Source: Pseudobutyrivibrio xylanivorans DSM 14809
Lineage (GTDB): Bacteria; Bacillota; Clostridia; Lachnospirales; Lachnospiraceae
Length of the DNA stretch: 64,000 bases
Assembly (NCBI RefSeq): GCF_900141825.1
Contig: NZ_FQYQ01000005.1
Location: 125,408 to 189,407 of the forward strand
Reading direction: 5' to 3'
In this document: one piece after another, positions 8,966-17,805 of the stretch
Numbering within the stretch: position 1 is the first letter of the stretch
How the letters are laid out: each line of letters starts with the position of its first letter
Notes under the pieces: generated by a model
Told to the model about the DNA's origin: nothing
Database searches by the model: none
The model's input: only the letters and a program-made list of their open reading frames with translations
Program-made: the position numbers and the translations under genes

Positions 8966-10354
8966 TTATTCAAAATAAATGTAATCCATTACGTCAGTAC
9001 TTGGTCCATCATCAACGATTGCTTCTACAGTCATACCCTTCTTAAGTCCGTCGCCCTTAACCTCTACATAGTAATCACTTTCAAGTCCCTTTGTAACAGT
9101 AATGTCCTTCTTTTTTCCGTCATCATCAATTGTAGTTACGAAGAAGGTACCATCCTTCTCATTCTTCTGAACACAGTCATAAGGAACACAGATTGCATTC
9201 TTTACAGAATCAAGAATAACGCTTGCCTTTGCTGTCATACCAACACGCATTCTGCTGTCGTTGTCATTCATTTTTATCTTTACTTTATATGATGGTACGC
9301 TGCTACCTGTCTGCCCCTGATTAGCACCGATTGCACTCTCTGATGCAAGTGATACGAAAGTAACCTCTCCATCAAATGTCTCATCTTCAGTAGCTTCAAA
9401 CTTAACCTTTGCTGGAAGACCATTTTCAATCTTTGCAATGTCATACTCGTTTACTGTAGCTTCTACAACAAATCCGCTTGTATCTGCAATCGTAAATACG
9501 GTATTACCCTGAGCGTAGTTATTGCCCTCTGTAACATTCATTGTGATGATGTAGCCTGAGATAGGTGCTGAAACATGTGTTGCATCCTTGCTCTCATATA
9601 CATCTTCCTTTGCATCCACCTGAGTGTAGTTCTGTGAGAACTGCTGCTTAAGCTGTGCAAGTTCAATCTGCATCTGCGCTTTTTCAATTGAGTCTTCCCA
9701 AGTTTCAAGCTCATCTTCTTTTGCCTCATATTCTTCAATAGTGAAGCCATAGCGAGCTTTTATTACACCATTCTGCTCTTCGTATTTTTCTGATTCACCA
9801 GAATATGGATCCTTTTGACCATTTTCAAAATGAAGCTTTACAGCATCATAATAAACTCGATATTTTTCAAGCCATTCTTTTCTTTCATCTATCTTCTTCT
9901 GAGTATCAGTAATTGTCTTCTGAAGATCTGAAATATCCTGAGCGCTCTGTTTGTTTTCAATATTATACTGTGCATTCAACTCAGTAATTTTTCTATCAAA
10001 ATCATCTCCATCGAACTCAACAACAACAGAACCAGCCTCAACATAATCACCTACTTCGTAGTTGATTTTCTTAACCTTGATACCAGTCATAGTGCCACCG
10101 ATAGTAGAAGTAACCTTTGCAGTCTCTGTGGCAGTAAGTGTTCCAGTAACACTAACAGATTTCTGCAAATCCATCTGATCTACTGTAGCTGTAACAGGCT
10201 GATTTGCCTGCTCCTCAAGAATCGCCTGTGCCTGCTTTACTCTGTAACGAACAAATAAAACAACTGCAAGCACAATCACAAGAATGATAATCAGCTTTAT
10301 ATGCTTCTTTAAGAAGCGGCCGATTTTTCCAAAAACTTTTTTCACTGTTCCCAT
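8966..10354 (-). CDS. HlyD/RND-type periplasmic adaptor subunit
   Basis: A 462-residue membrane-fusion protein: a basic N-terminus, one membrane anchor at about residues 20-42 (LIIILVIVLAVVLFVRY), a biotinyl/lipoyl half-motif around 75-115, a helical hairpin at about 135-235, the second lipoyl half (VSAPISGYIITMNVTEG), then beta-barrel and membrane-proximal domains. In Gram-positive bacteria it sits outside the membrane and is thought to couple to the MacB-like permease. The gene is 18 bp downstream of the ABC-2 permease and 13 bp upstream of the ATPase. Confidence 0.9.
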   Translation of the reverse strand: MGTVKKVFGKIGRFLKKHIKLIIILVIVLAVVLFVRYRVKQAQAILEEQANQPVTATVDQMDLQKSVSVTGTLTATETAKVTSTIGGTMTGIKVKKINYEVGDYVEAGSVVVEFDGDDFDRKITELNAQYNIENKQSAQDISDLQKTITDTQKKIDERKEWLEKYRVYYDAVKLHFENGQKDPYSGESEKYEEQNGVIKARYGFTIEEYEAKEDELETWEDSIEKAQMQIELAQLKQQFSQNYTQVDAKEDVYESKDATHVSAPISGYIITMNVTEGNNYAQGNTVFTIADTSGFVVEATVNEYDIAKIENGLPAKVKFEATEDETFDGEVTFVSLASESAIGANQGQTGSSVPSYKVKIKMNDNDSRMRVGMTAKASVILDSVKNAICVPYDCVQKNEKDGTFFVTTIDDDGKKKDITVTKGLESDYYVEVKGDGLKKGMTVEAIVDDGPSTDVMDYIYFE

Positions 10355-10371
10355 AAAAATTCAATCCTCCA

Positions 10372-11121
10372 TTAAACTGATAACTTGTTTTCCATAATCC
10401 ATGCTGTTATGAAATATATGATTGCTGTTAGCACTACGTAAAAACCTACGTTTGAAACAAGTCTCACAGATGAGAAAACGTAATAAACTCCAAATAAACC
10501 ATCATGTAACTTGTCTACCAAAATCGCAATTACGATAAAAGCTATAAAGCTAAGTAAACCATTAAATTTATTACCGTTTAAAAGTGTGGCACATATAACT
10601 ACAGCGAGATATCCAACACAAATCAAATATACCCAAGATAAAACTGTATCTAAGCCAGCCATTACAAATGTCTGATATGTAAATGCTTCCCTGTTTCCGG
10701 TAATGATAAGCCCTAACATATCAATGATTCCCTGAATGTCTTCATATTTAACTACCAGAATCATTATGTCTGCCATGGCAAGCGCCATGAAAAACATTCC
10801 CGACAGGAAAACGGAGCCACAGTTTTCAAGTACCTTAGAACCTAAAATCTTATAGCTGCTGTTAGGGGTCATAAATAGCATATAGCTTTGCTTAGTATTA
10901 ATATCCTTACTAAGAACATGAATGCTATAAACACCTATTAAAAACAATCCGCAAATTGTTGTAAGTATAAGACCAAAAACGCCTACAGACCAAACATCTT
11001 CATTCATGCTAAACACACCGAATAAAAACATCAGCTCAAAGAAGGCTGTGAAGCAAAGGACAAAGCCCTTCATCTTCCATGATTTTCTAAATTCATATTT
11101 CATCAGGTTAAGCATTAGCAA
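10372..11121 (-). CDS. ABC-2 type permease, YtrC/YtrD-like
   Basis: A 249-residue integral membrane protein with about six hydrophobic segments and no other recognisable motif. It overlaps the ATPase gene upstream by 7 bp, which indicates that the two form one transporter. Similar GntR-ATPase-permease groups (YtrA-like operons) respond to cell-envelope antibiotics. Substrate cannot be inferred. Confidence 0.75.
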   Translation of the reverse strand: MLMLNLMKYEFRKSWKMKGFVLCFTAFFELMFLFGVFSMNEDVWSVGVFGLILTTICGLFLIGVYSIHVLSKDINTKQSYMLFMTPNSSYKILGSKVLENCGSVFLSGMFFMALAMADIMILVVKYEDIQGIIDMLGLIITGNREAFTYQTFVMAGLDTVLSWVYLICVGYLAVVICATLLNGNKFNGLLSFIAFIVIAILVDKLHDGLFGVYYVFSSVRLVSNVGFYVVLTAIIYFITAWIMENKLSV

Positions 11122-11825
11122 GCACCTCCAATCTCAGCTGAACCATAGATATCTCTATACTTATCAGCCAAAGAAACACACTGTTTAACTCTTAATTCCT
11201 CTACCTCGTATACATCCACAAGATGAGAGTTATTAATAAAGATTGCATAATCAACAACTGATTCCAGCTCTTCAACAAGGTGACTTGATACTAAAAGTAT
11301 CTTGTCCTCTCCAGCATGTCTGATGATTGCGTTTAAAACCTCATCTCTCGCAAGAAGATCGATTCCATTAAGTGGCTCATCAAGCATATAAACTTTAGCA
11401 TCTCTTGCCATGGTCACTGCGACCTTAAGCTTAGCAAGCATACCAGATGAAAGTGCCTTACATTTAAGATTCTTCTCAAGCTTCATCTCCACAAGCATTT
11501 CATCAAATGCTTCCATTGAAAAATCTTCAAAGAAATCATCGTAATAGTTTCCAACATCGCCGATTGTCATCCAATCATAAAAATATGGTTCGGTAGACAT
11601 ATAAGCGATGTGCTTTCTACTTTCCACGTTTACTGGCACGTTATTGTATTTAATAACCCCAGATGTTGGCTTTATAAGTCCTGCAGCCATCTTCATCCAG
11701 GTAGTCTTACCACTTCCATTTGGTCCAAGCATAGCGTAAATATGTCCCGGCTCAAGCTTTAGGGAAATGCTATCCACTGCTGTCTTGCCAAGAAATTTTT
11801 TAGTAACCTCAAAGCTTTCTAACAT
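11115..11825 (-). CDS. ABC transporter ATP-binding protein, YtrB-like
   Basis: A 236-residue ATPase with Walker A GPNGSGKTT near residue 34 and Walker B VYMLDEPLNGID near 150. The signature region reads LSSGMLAKLKVAVTMA instead of the canonical LSGGQ, as is common in YtrB-type ATPases. It lies 15 bp behind the GntR gene and overlaps the ABC-2 permease gene. Confidence 0.9.
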   Translation of the reverse strand: MLESFEVTKKFLGKTAVDSISLKLEPGHIYAMLGPNGSGKTTWMKMAAGLIKPTSGVIKYNNVPVNVESRKHIAYMSTEPYFYDWMTIGDVGNYYDDFFEDFSMEAFDEMLVEMKLEKNLKCKALSSGMLAKLKVAVTMARDAKVYMLDEPLNGIDLLARDEVLNAIIRHAGEDKILLVSSHLVEELESVVDYAIFINNSHLVDVYEVEELRVKQCVSLADKYRDIYGSAEIGGAC

Positions 11826-11839
11826 TTCTACTTCCTCCG

Positions 11840-12190
11840 TTATTTAGTTGTTTTAATCATTTCGATTGCCTCTTCCCTGGAAATACCAAGTTCTGAAATA
11901 CTCTTAAGGAATTCATTGAGACAACCCTGAGCCATTTCATGACGACATTCTTTAATTTTTGATTCATCATCAGTCACGAATGTCCCCATTCCTCTTTTGG
12001 TGTAGCAAACCCCTTCTCGTTCAAGCTCCTGATAAACCCTTGCTGCAGTATTAGGATTGATAGTGTACTGTACTGCAAGATCACGGCTGGAAGGGAGTTT
12101 CTCACCTGTCCTGATACGCTCATTTATAATGTCCAGCTTTATCGAATCGATAACCTGCATATAAATGGGTGTTTTTGAATCATACTGCAT
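11840..12190 (-). CDS. GntR family regulator, YtrA subfamily
   Basis: A 116-residue protein: an N-terminal winged helix-turn-helix of the GntR type (residues about 8-75, with IRTGEKLPSSRDLAVQYTIN and the NPNTAARVYQELEREGV recognition part) and a short helical tail, the short form typical of YtrA. Such regulators repress their own operon, which usually encodes ABC exporters induced by cell-wall agents. It is the first gene of the six-gene operon, and a perfect palindrome overlaps the promoter in front of it. Confidence 0.9.
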   Translation of the reverse strand: MQYDSKTPIYMQVIDSIKLDIINERIRTGEKLPSSRDLAVQYTINPNTAARVYQELEREGVCYTKRGMGTFVTDDESKIKECRHEMAQGCLNEFLKSISELGISREEAIEMIKTTK

Positions 12191-12245
12191 AATTAATACT
12201 CCTCTTTTCTTGTCGCGTGAGTTAGTATTGTGTACCTCTGTACTC

Positions 12246-12287
12246 GTGTACTATGTGTATAGTACACTATGGCATTCACACTGTCAA
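12246..12287 (-). promoter_or_regulatory. Promoter and GntR operator of the ABC operon
   Basis: On the minus strand a -35 box TTGACA (12282-12287) is followed after exactly 17 bp by TACTAT (12259-12264). The -10 box lies inside a perfect palindrome GTGTACTA-N6-TAGTACAC (12246-12267), the form expected for a YtrA-type operator. Extra half-sites (GTGTAC, TGTACT) continue toward 12225. Binding there would block RNA polymerase, so autorepression is likely. Confidence 0.8.
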
Positions 12288-12330
12288 TCCCCTTATCTTC
12301 AATTTCAAATAAAAATTACCACATAAAAAT

Positions 12331-12367
12331 AAAACAGGGCAGAATCCCACTGATTCCACTCTGTTTT
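12331..12367 (-). terminator. Terminator of the AraC regulator gene
   Basis: AAAACAG...CTGTTTT with inner GAATC/GATTC pairing; the minus-strand copy runs into TTTTATTTTTATG. Confidence 0.7.
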
Positions 12368-12389
12368 ACACTTATTTACATTATTAAAT

Positions 12390-13262
12390 TTAAGCCTTCT
12401 TTGTGTCAGACCAATACATACTCTTGAATTCTGTAGGTGTACATCCCTTTTGTATCTTGAACATACGTATGAAGGATGAGATTGATGTGAAGCCACAGTT
12501 AAGAGCCACATCAGTAACAGATACCCCTGGCTCCACCAAAAGCTCCTGAGCTTTAGCTATACGCTTTTGATTTACGTATTTATAGAAGCTAGTGCCAGTG
12601 AACTGCTTAAACAATCTCTCGAAATAGAACTTACTAAACCCGCTCATATCAGCAATATCATCTAGCTTTAAATCTTCCGAACAGTGGGCATTTATGTAAT
12701 CGCAAATCTCCATAAATTTAGGCGCATACTCTTCTTTTACAATAGGATTGTAATCTGTGTTTACATTATTATTAGAATAGTTTGTTCCTATTAATACTAA
12801 CATCTTAAGAAGCTGACTATAGATATTCACCTCTGAGAAAGGATTATTTTCCATATATTCCTCTCGGATGTTAATAAGCATCTCCTTAATTGTATCGTGA
12901 ATATCTGGGTACTCCTCTGGTGTGATAACACAATAAGGCGACATTATTGAAAATAAAATCTCTACCTCCCTCATAAATCTAAGAGTGGTGGTGTTAGGTT
13001 GGAAAATAATACGACGACCTGTAGGCGGTGCAATAATAGAATGAACACAACCTGGACAGACGATACAGATATCTCCCTCGCGAAGCTCAACCTCCGTATT
13101 TGAAAAAACCATCTTATATCCATTTTCTACCGGCATTACAATTTCAATAGCAGGATGCCAGTGCATAGGATAATCTTCATATTGTGTATTATCGTAAAGT
13201 TTTAACCCCGTGCTTTGCTTATAATTCACGGTTTCAAAGATGCCGTCTAAGCTTTCTATCAT
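12390..13262 (-). CDS. AraC family regulator with cupin sensor domain
   Basis: A 290-residue regulator: an N-terminal AraC-type cupin (HWHPAIEIVMPVENGY near residue 34, then a beta-rich stretch with GDICIVCPGCVHS) and two C-terminal helix-turn-helix motifs (LDDIADMSGFSKFYFERLFK and VTDVALNCGFTSISSFIRMF). These proteins usually sense a sugar and activate nearby uptake and hydrolase genes. It is divergent from the binding protein-permease-GH43 genes across a 356-bp spacer, so it is their most likely regulator. Confidence 0.88.
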   Translation of the reverse strand: MIESLDGIFETVNYKQSTGLKLYDNTQYEDYPMHWHPAIEIVMPVENGYKMVFSNTEVELREGDICIVCPGCVHSIIAPPTGRRIIFQPNTTTLRFMREVEILFSIMSPYCVITPEEYPDIHDTIKEMLINIREEYMENNPFSEVNIYSQLLKMLVLIGTNYSNNNVNTDYNPIVKEEYAPKFMEICDYINAHCSEDLKLDDIADMSGFSKFYFERLFKQFTGTSFYKYVNQKRIAKAQELLVEPGVSVTDVALNCGFTSISSFIRMFKIQKGCTPTEFKSMYWSDTKKA

Positions 13263-13618
13263 ATAATTCTTCTCCCTTAAAAACTACGCCTTTCCGCCAA
13301 GGCAATAATTGATAACTAATTTCCGTTATAATTTTTGCTCTTATTCGAGCTAAAATCAAGTTTTTTCAAATAATTGCTCAACAAATTTAAGCATTTTGTT
13401 CATCTTATCATTTTTGGTACTTTATTTTTAGTAATTATGCACAATTTCTGAAGAAATTTTATCTATACTTGAGCAATTTTTGATAACTAATCAACAACAT
13501 TTTTAATGATTGTGTTAAAATTGTGTGTTAAATTAAAAGTAACAAAACAGTTAACAGACAAATGGGACAGAAAAGCAAATAGGGGGCTTATCATTTGTCT
13601 AAAAAAGGAGGAGACGTA
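13263..13618. promoter_or_regulatory. Intergenic control region between araC-like gene and sugar ABC operon
   Basis: AT-rich spacer holding both divergent promoters. Two perfect copies of the 12-mer TTGATAACTAAT occur in the same orientation (13309-13320 and 13480-13491), and AATTGCTCAA (13372-13381) is matched by its inverse TTGAGCAATT (13469-13478). These are candidate AraC-family binding sites, whose widely spaced direct and inverted half-sites permit looping. The strong SD AAAAGGAGGAG lies at 13603-13613. Confidence 0.5.
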
Positions 13619-14923
13619 ATGAAAAAGAAATTACTTGCGACTTTAATGTCAGCAATGATGATCGCTTCTGTATTTACAGGTTGCGGTGCATCAGGCGGAT
13701 CATCTGATTCAGCTTCTAGCTCAGGTTCAGACGGTTCAGCAGATGGGGTTCAGGAAATCACCTGGATGTTCTGGGATGATTTGGATGCCACACAGGATCT
13801 TATCTCTCTTGGATACAAGGAGAACGTTGAAAGATTCAACAAGGATTATGAGGGTAAGTATCACGTAAACGTTGTTACAACAAACCTCGAAGAGTACTAT
13901 GACAAGTTAAATGCGTTAGTAGCTGCTGGGGAAACACCTGACGTATTTATTGTCAGCCCAGGTCCACAGCTTACCGATTATGTAGCACCTGGTATCGCTG
14001 CTCCACTTGATGACTATCTTGCGCAGGATGGATGGAAAGATACATTCACAAGTGATGCAGTATTCACACAGCAGACATATGACGGCAAGATTTATGCTGT
14101 ACCTCTTAACACAGCTGCAGCTTGCTGCTTCTATAACACAGAGATGTTCGAAAAAGCTGGTGTAGAAGTTCCTAAGAACTGGGATGAAATGCTTGACGCT
14201 TGCGAAAAGCTTCAGTCAGCAGGATTTACACCAATCACAATTTCAGCTGGTACAGCATGGTGCCTTTCAATGGTAGCTGGTTACCTTTGCGAAGCTGAAG
14301 GCGTAGACCTTTCTAAGCTTGCAGATGGTTCTGCTTCTTGGGAGGATGGAAAGCTTGAGGCAGCTGCAACAAAGCTTCTTGACCTTTCTAAGTACTTCCA
14401 GCCTACAGCAGCTGGTGACACAAACGACGTTGCTACAGCAAACTTCTACAACGAAGAAGCTGCTATCCTTATCCAGGGTTCTTGGGCAATCGGTCAGATC
14501 AACGGCGAGAACCCAGAGTTCGAGTCTAAGTGTGGTGTATTCCAGTTCCCAGGTGTACAGAGACTTATCGCTAAGTCTGATTCACTTTGCATGAGCTCAT
14601 CAACAAAGTCTCCTGAGGCTTGCGCTGCATTCATGAAGTACTTCACAGATGACACAGCTCAGAAGTACACAGCAGAAGTTGGTGGAAAGATTCCTGTAAC
14701 AAAGGTTGAATATGATGCTTCAGCAGCACCTGCTCAGCTTGCTTACGTAATGGATATCTTTGAGAACGCAAAGGGTACATTCGGATTCTACAATGAGTCA
14801 ATGCCTACAACAGAGACAGGCTCACACTTCGATGACACAATGGTATCAGTATTCCTTGGTGATATGACACCTGCTGAGGCTGCTACCGACATGGAAGAGT
14901 TCTATCAGGCAAACTGCCGATAA
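13619..14923 (+). CDS. Sugar ABC transporter substrate-binding lipoprotein
   Basis: About 434 residues. A lipoprotein signal peptide (MKKKLLATLMSAMMIASVFTGC) has a lipobox ending TGC near residue 22, followed by a Ser/Gly-rich linker and an SBP_bac_1 carbohydrate-binding fold (FIVSPGPQLTDYVAPGIAAP, AAILIQGSWAIGQ). An upstream TTG frame extension exists, but the ATG at 13619 follows the SD and starts the signal peptide. It delivers an oligosaccharide to the two permeases downstream. The GH43 partner suggests a xylan or arabinan oligosaccharide (inference). Codons are strongly biased, as in a highly expressed gene. Confidence 0.93.
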   Translation: MKKKLLATLMSAMMIASVFTGCGASGGSSDSASSSGSDGSADGVQEITWMFWDDLDATQDLISLGYKENVERFNKDYEGKYHVNVVTTNLEEYYDKLNALVAAGETPDVFIVSPGPQLTDYVAPGIAAPLDDYLAQDGWKDTFTSDAVFTQQTYDGKIYAVPLNTAAACCFYNTEMFEKAGVEVPKNWDEMLDACEKLQSAGFTPITISAGTAWCLSMVAGYLCEAEGVDLSKLADGSASWEDGKLEAAATKLLDLSKYFQPTAAGDTNDVATANFYNEEAAILIQGSWAIGQINGENPEFESKCGVFQFPGVQRLIAKSDSLCMSSSTKSPEACAAFMKYFTDDTAQKYTAEVGGKIPVTKVEYDASAAPAQLAYVMDIFENAKGTFGFYNESMPTTETGSHFDDTMVSVFLGDMTPAEAATDMEEFYQANCR

Positions 14924-14953
14924 CATTCTTTTTCTTCAATACCTTTATTGTAT

Positions 14954-14982
14954 ATAGGGGCGCAACTTCCCTGCGCCCCTAT
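14954..14982 (+). terminator. Intra-operon terminator/attenuator after the binding-protein gene
   Basis: Eleven-bp perfect stem ATAGGGGCGCA/TGCGCCCCTAT, then TCTTTTAAACTTTTTT. Its place between the binding-protein and permease genes fits partial termination that keeps binding protein in excess. Confidence 0.85.
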
Positions 14983-15033
14983 TCTTTTAAACTTTTTTAG
15001 GTCGAATCATTAGAAAATTAAGGAAAATAAGTT

Positions 15034-15918
15034 ATGGATAAATTACTTAGAAACAAAAAAGCCATCATAATTTTCATGGCGCCAGCATTAATTCTATTTA
15101 CTTTTATATTATTTATTCCAATCTGCCAATCTGTATATTACTCATTTTGTGATTACAATGCTTTGACACCAGCAAAATGGGTTGGATTAAAAAATTATCA
15201 GGGATTACTTGGCGATAAAACATTGAAAATTGCCTTAAAGAATTCTGTGTTCTTTTTGGTTTATTCATGTATAACTCAGCTAATTATGGGTCTGTTCTTA
15301 GCAGCCCTTCTTACAAATATAGATAAAGGAAGAAACCTTTTCAAAAATATTATCTATTTACCATGCGTTCTTTCATCAGCTGCTTTAGGTCTGTTATGGA
15401 TGTTCATCTTCAGCCCTAAGCTTGGTATCAACCAGCTTCTTCAAAAGCTTGGTATGGAAGGTCCACTTTGGCTTATGGATACAAAAGGTTTCATCATCCT
15501 TCCAATGTGGGTAATCGCATTCGTTGCTTTATGGCAGTACGTAGGACAATCAATGATGCTTTACATGGCTCAGATTTCCGGAATCAGCAAATCATTATAT
15601 GAGGCAAGTTACATTGATGGTTGCAGCAAGGCTAAGAGCTTCCGTTATATCACTCTCCCGCTCGTCCGCCCTATGGTTGCAACCGCAATGTCACTTAACG
15701 CAATCGGTTCATTGAAATTCTTCGACATGATTTTCAACATGACAGAAGGTGGTCCAAACCACAAGACTGAAGTTCTTGCAACTCACCTTTATCAGCAGGG
15801 CTTTAAGTACTTCAAGTACGGATATGCCAGCGCAATCGGTGTGTTACTCCTTGTGCTTTGCTTGGCTGTAACACTGTTCATAAATAAGGTTGTAAAGACC
15901 GAGCCATATGAGATGTAG
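15034..15918 (+). CDS. Sugar ABC transporter permease, MalF/UgpA-like
   Basis: A 294-residue permease with six membrane segments and the EAA loop near residue 190 (EASYIDGCSKAKSFRYITLP), which docks the ATPase. It belongs to the CUT1 carbohydrate-uptake family. No ATPase gene is present in this locus; CUT1 systems of Firmicutes often use a shared MsmK/MalK ATPase encoded elsewhere. The gene follows a terminator-like hairpin and precedes its partner permease by 12 bp. Confidence 0.93.
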   Translation: MDKLLRNKKAIIIFMAPALILFTFILFIPICQSVYYSFCDYNALTPAKWVGLKNYQGLLGDKTLKIALKNSVFFLVYSCITQLIMGLFLAALLTNIDKGRNLFKNIIYLPCVLSSAALGLLWMFIFSPKLGINQLLQKLGMEGPLWLMDTKGFIILPMWVIAFVALWQYVGQSMMLYMAQISGISKSLYEASYIDGCSKAKSFRYITLPLVRPMVATAMSLNAIGSLKFFDMIFNMTEGGPNHKTEVLATHLYQQGFKYFKYGYASAIGVLLLVLCLAVTLFINKVVKTEPYEM

Positions 15919-15930
15919 GAGGTTTTAGAA

Positions 15931-16758
15931 ATGAAAAATTTATCAGTTTGGAAAGTTATTATATACATCTTTTTGGTAATCATGGCAGTGCTTTATTTGG
16001 CTCCACTTCTTTGGACATTTAATGTTGCCTTCAAGACAAATAAGGAGATTTTCACTGCTCCATTTGCATTACCACAAAATCCTACAATGGAAAACTTCAC
16101 CTTTGCTTGGACTGCAGGTAAGCTTGGTATCGCAACACTTAATTCATTTATCGTCTGCGTTGTAACATTAATTCTTTCTATGGTAATTGGTTCAATGGCA
16201 GCATTCGGCATTGCCCGCTTACGCTGGAAGTTTTCACATTTAGCACTTGTTTATTTCCTTACTGGAATGATGATTCCTGTACACTGTGTTTTGATTCCGC
16301 TTTTCACTCGCTTCGCAAAGGTAGGTCTTTCAAACAGCCTTACAGGTCTTGTTCTTCCATATTTAACCTTCTCTCTTCCAATCACAATATTTATCATGGT
16401 TGGTTTCTTCGAGGGAATGCCTAATGAGCTTATTGAGAGTGCCTGCATCGACGGCGCTTCAATCTATCAAATTTTCTTCAAGGTTTGTCTTCCACTTGGT
16501 AAGACTGGTCTCTTCGTTACAGGACTTATGACCTTCGTAGGAAACTGGAATGAGCTCTTACTTGCAATGGTATTTATATCTGACGATATGAAGAAAACAC
16601 TTCCTGTTTCTCTTTCAAAATTCGTCGGACCTTATAATACAAACTACTCACAGATGTTTGCAGCCATCATCATCGCAATCATACCAACAATCGTTGTATA
16701 TTGCGCATTCTCTAATCAGATTGTAGATGGATTGACTGCGGGGGCTGTGAAAGGATAA
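15931..16758 (+). CDS. Sugar ABC transporter permease, MalG/UgpE-like
   Basis: A 275-residue CUT1 permease: six membrane segments and the EAA motif ESACIDGASIYQIFFKVCLP near residue 170. It forms a heterodimer with the preceding permease. SD AGGAGG sits just before the ATG. The GH43 gene begins 19 bp downstream, so uptake and intracellular hydrolysis are coupled. Confidence 0.93.
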   Translation: MKNLSVWKVIIYIFLVIMAVLYLAPLLWTFNVAFKTNKEIFTAPFALPQNPTMENFTFAWTAGKLGIATLNSFIVCVVTLILSMVIGSMAAFGIARLRWKFSHLALVYFLTGMMIPVHCVLIPLFTRFAKVGLSNSLTGLVLPYLTFSLPITIFIMVGFFEGMPNELIESACIDGASIYQIFFKVCLPLGKTGLFVTGLMTFVGNWNELLLAMVFISDDMKKTLPVSLSKFVGPYNTNYSQMFAAIIIAIIPTIVVYCAFSNQIVDGLTAGAVKG

Positions 16759-16777
16759 GGAGAAAAAAGAGAGTATA

Positions 16778-17752
16778 ATGAAGACACAAAACAAACCCCT
16801 AATTACTGACATTTTTACGGCTGATCCATCAGCCCATGTGTATGAGGACAAGATTTTTATCTATCCATCACATGACATTCCACACAATGGGGAAGACAAC
16901 GACAACGGTGACGAATACCAAATGGAGGATTATCATGTTTTCTCTATGAGCGAAGACAGTGATAAAGTCATCGACCACGGAATGGTTTTACATCAGGACG
17001 ATGTTCCTTGGGTAAGCAATCAGATGTGGGCTCCAGACTGCGTATTTAAAAACAATACCTATCACTTAGTTTTCCCAGCAAGGGATAAAGAAGGCAACTT
17101 CAGACTTGGTATTGCAGAGAGCAAGAATCCAGCAGGACCATTTAATCCAAGACCAGAATGTATTCCTGGTAGCTTTAGTATTGACCCATGCTCTTTCATC
17201 GATGATGACGGACAGGTTTATATTTACTTTGGCGGACTCTGGGGCGGTCAGTTAGAGAAATACCGCACTGGAAAGTTTGATCCTAATGGTAAAGAGCCTG
17301 CTAAGAATGAGCACGCTGTATGGCCTAATGTAGCGCCTATGAAGGACGATATGAGTGAATTTGCAAAGGCTCCTTCAGATGTAGTTATCCTTGATGAGAA
17401 TGGAAATGAGCTTCTTGCTGGTGATGAGGACAGAAGATATTTTGAAGATCCATGGATGCATAAGCACAATGGAAAATACTACTTCTCTTATTCAACAGGA
17501 ACAACACACTATATCGTATATGCGGTAGCGGACAATCCTTACGGTCCATTCACATATCAGGGCAGAATCTTAGAGCCAGTACTTGGATGGACAACACACC
17601 ACTCTATCGTAGAATATCATGGTAAGACATATCTCTTCTATCATGATTGCGAGATTTCAAAGGGAATCAACCACAGAAGAAATGTGAAATACTGTGAGTT
17701 AAAGTATAACGAGGATGGCAGCATCCAGACAATTACTCCAGAGTATAAGTAA
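16778..17752 (+). CDS. Glycoside hydrolase family 43, arabinofuranosidase/xylosidase type
   Basis: A 324-residue five-bladed beta-propeller glycosidase without signal peptide, so cytoplasmic. The GH43 acidic triad is visible: Asp in FTADPSAHVYEDKIF (general base), Asp in SIDPCSFIDDDGQVY (pKa modulator) and Glu in RRYFEDPWMHKH (general acid). There is no C-terminal accessory domain. It probably trims arabinose or xylose from oligosaccharides brought in by the transporter encoded just upstream. Exact specificity cannot be told from sequence. Confidence 0.9.
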   Translation: MKTQNKPLITDIFTADPSAHVYEDKIFIYPSHDIPHNGEDNDNGDEYQMEDYHVFSMSEDSDKVIDHGMVLHQDDVPWVSNQMWAPDCVFKNNTYHLVFPARDKEGNFRLGIAESKNPAGPFNPRPECIPGSFSIDPCSFIDDDGQVYIYFGGLWGGQLEKYRTGKFDPNGKEPAKNEHAVWPNVAPMKDDMSEFAKAPSDVVILDENGNELLAGDEDRRYFEDPWMHKHNGKYYFSYSTGTTHYIVYAVADNPYGPFTYQGRILEPVLGWTTHHSIVEYHGKTYLFYHDCEISKGINHRRNVKYCELKYNEDGSIQTITPEYK

Positions 17753-17758
17753 AATGAA

Positions 17759-17782
17759 AGAGCACAGCGATGGCTGTGCTCT
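17759..17782. terminator. Bidirectional terminator between GH43 and pectate lyase genes
   Basis: AGAGCACAGC/GCTGTGCTCT with a GATG loop and TCTTTTTAT on the plus strand. Confidence 0.85.
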
Positions 17783-17805
17783 TCTTTTTATAATCTTCTA
17801 TTATA

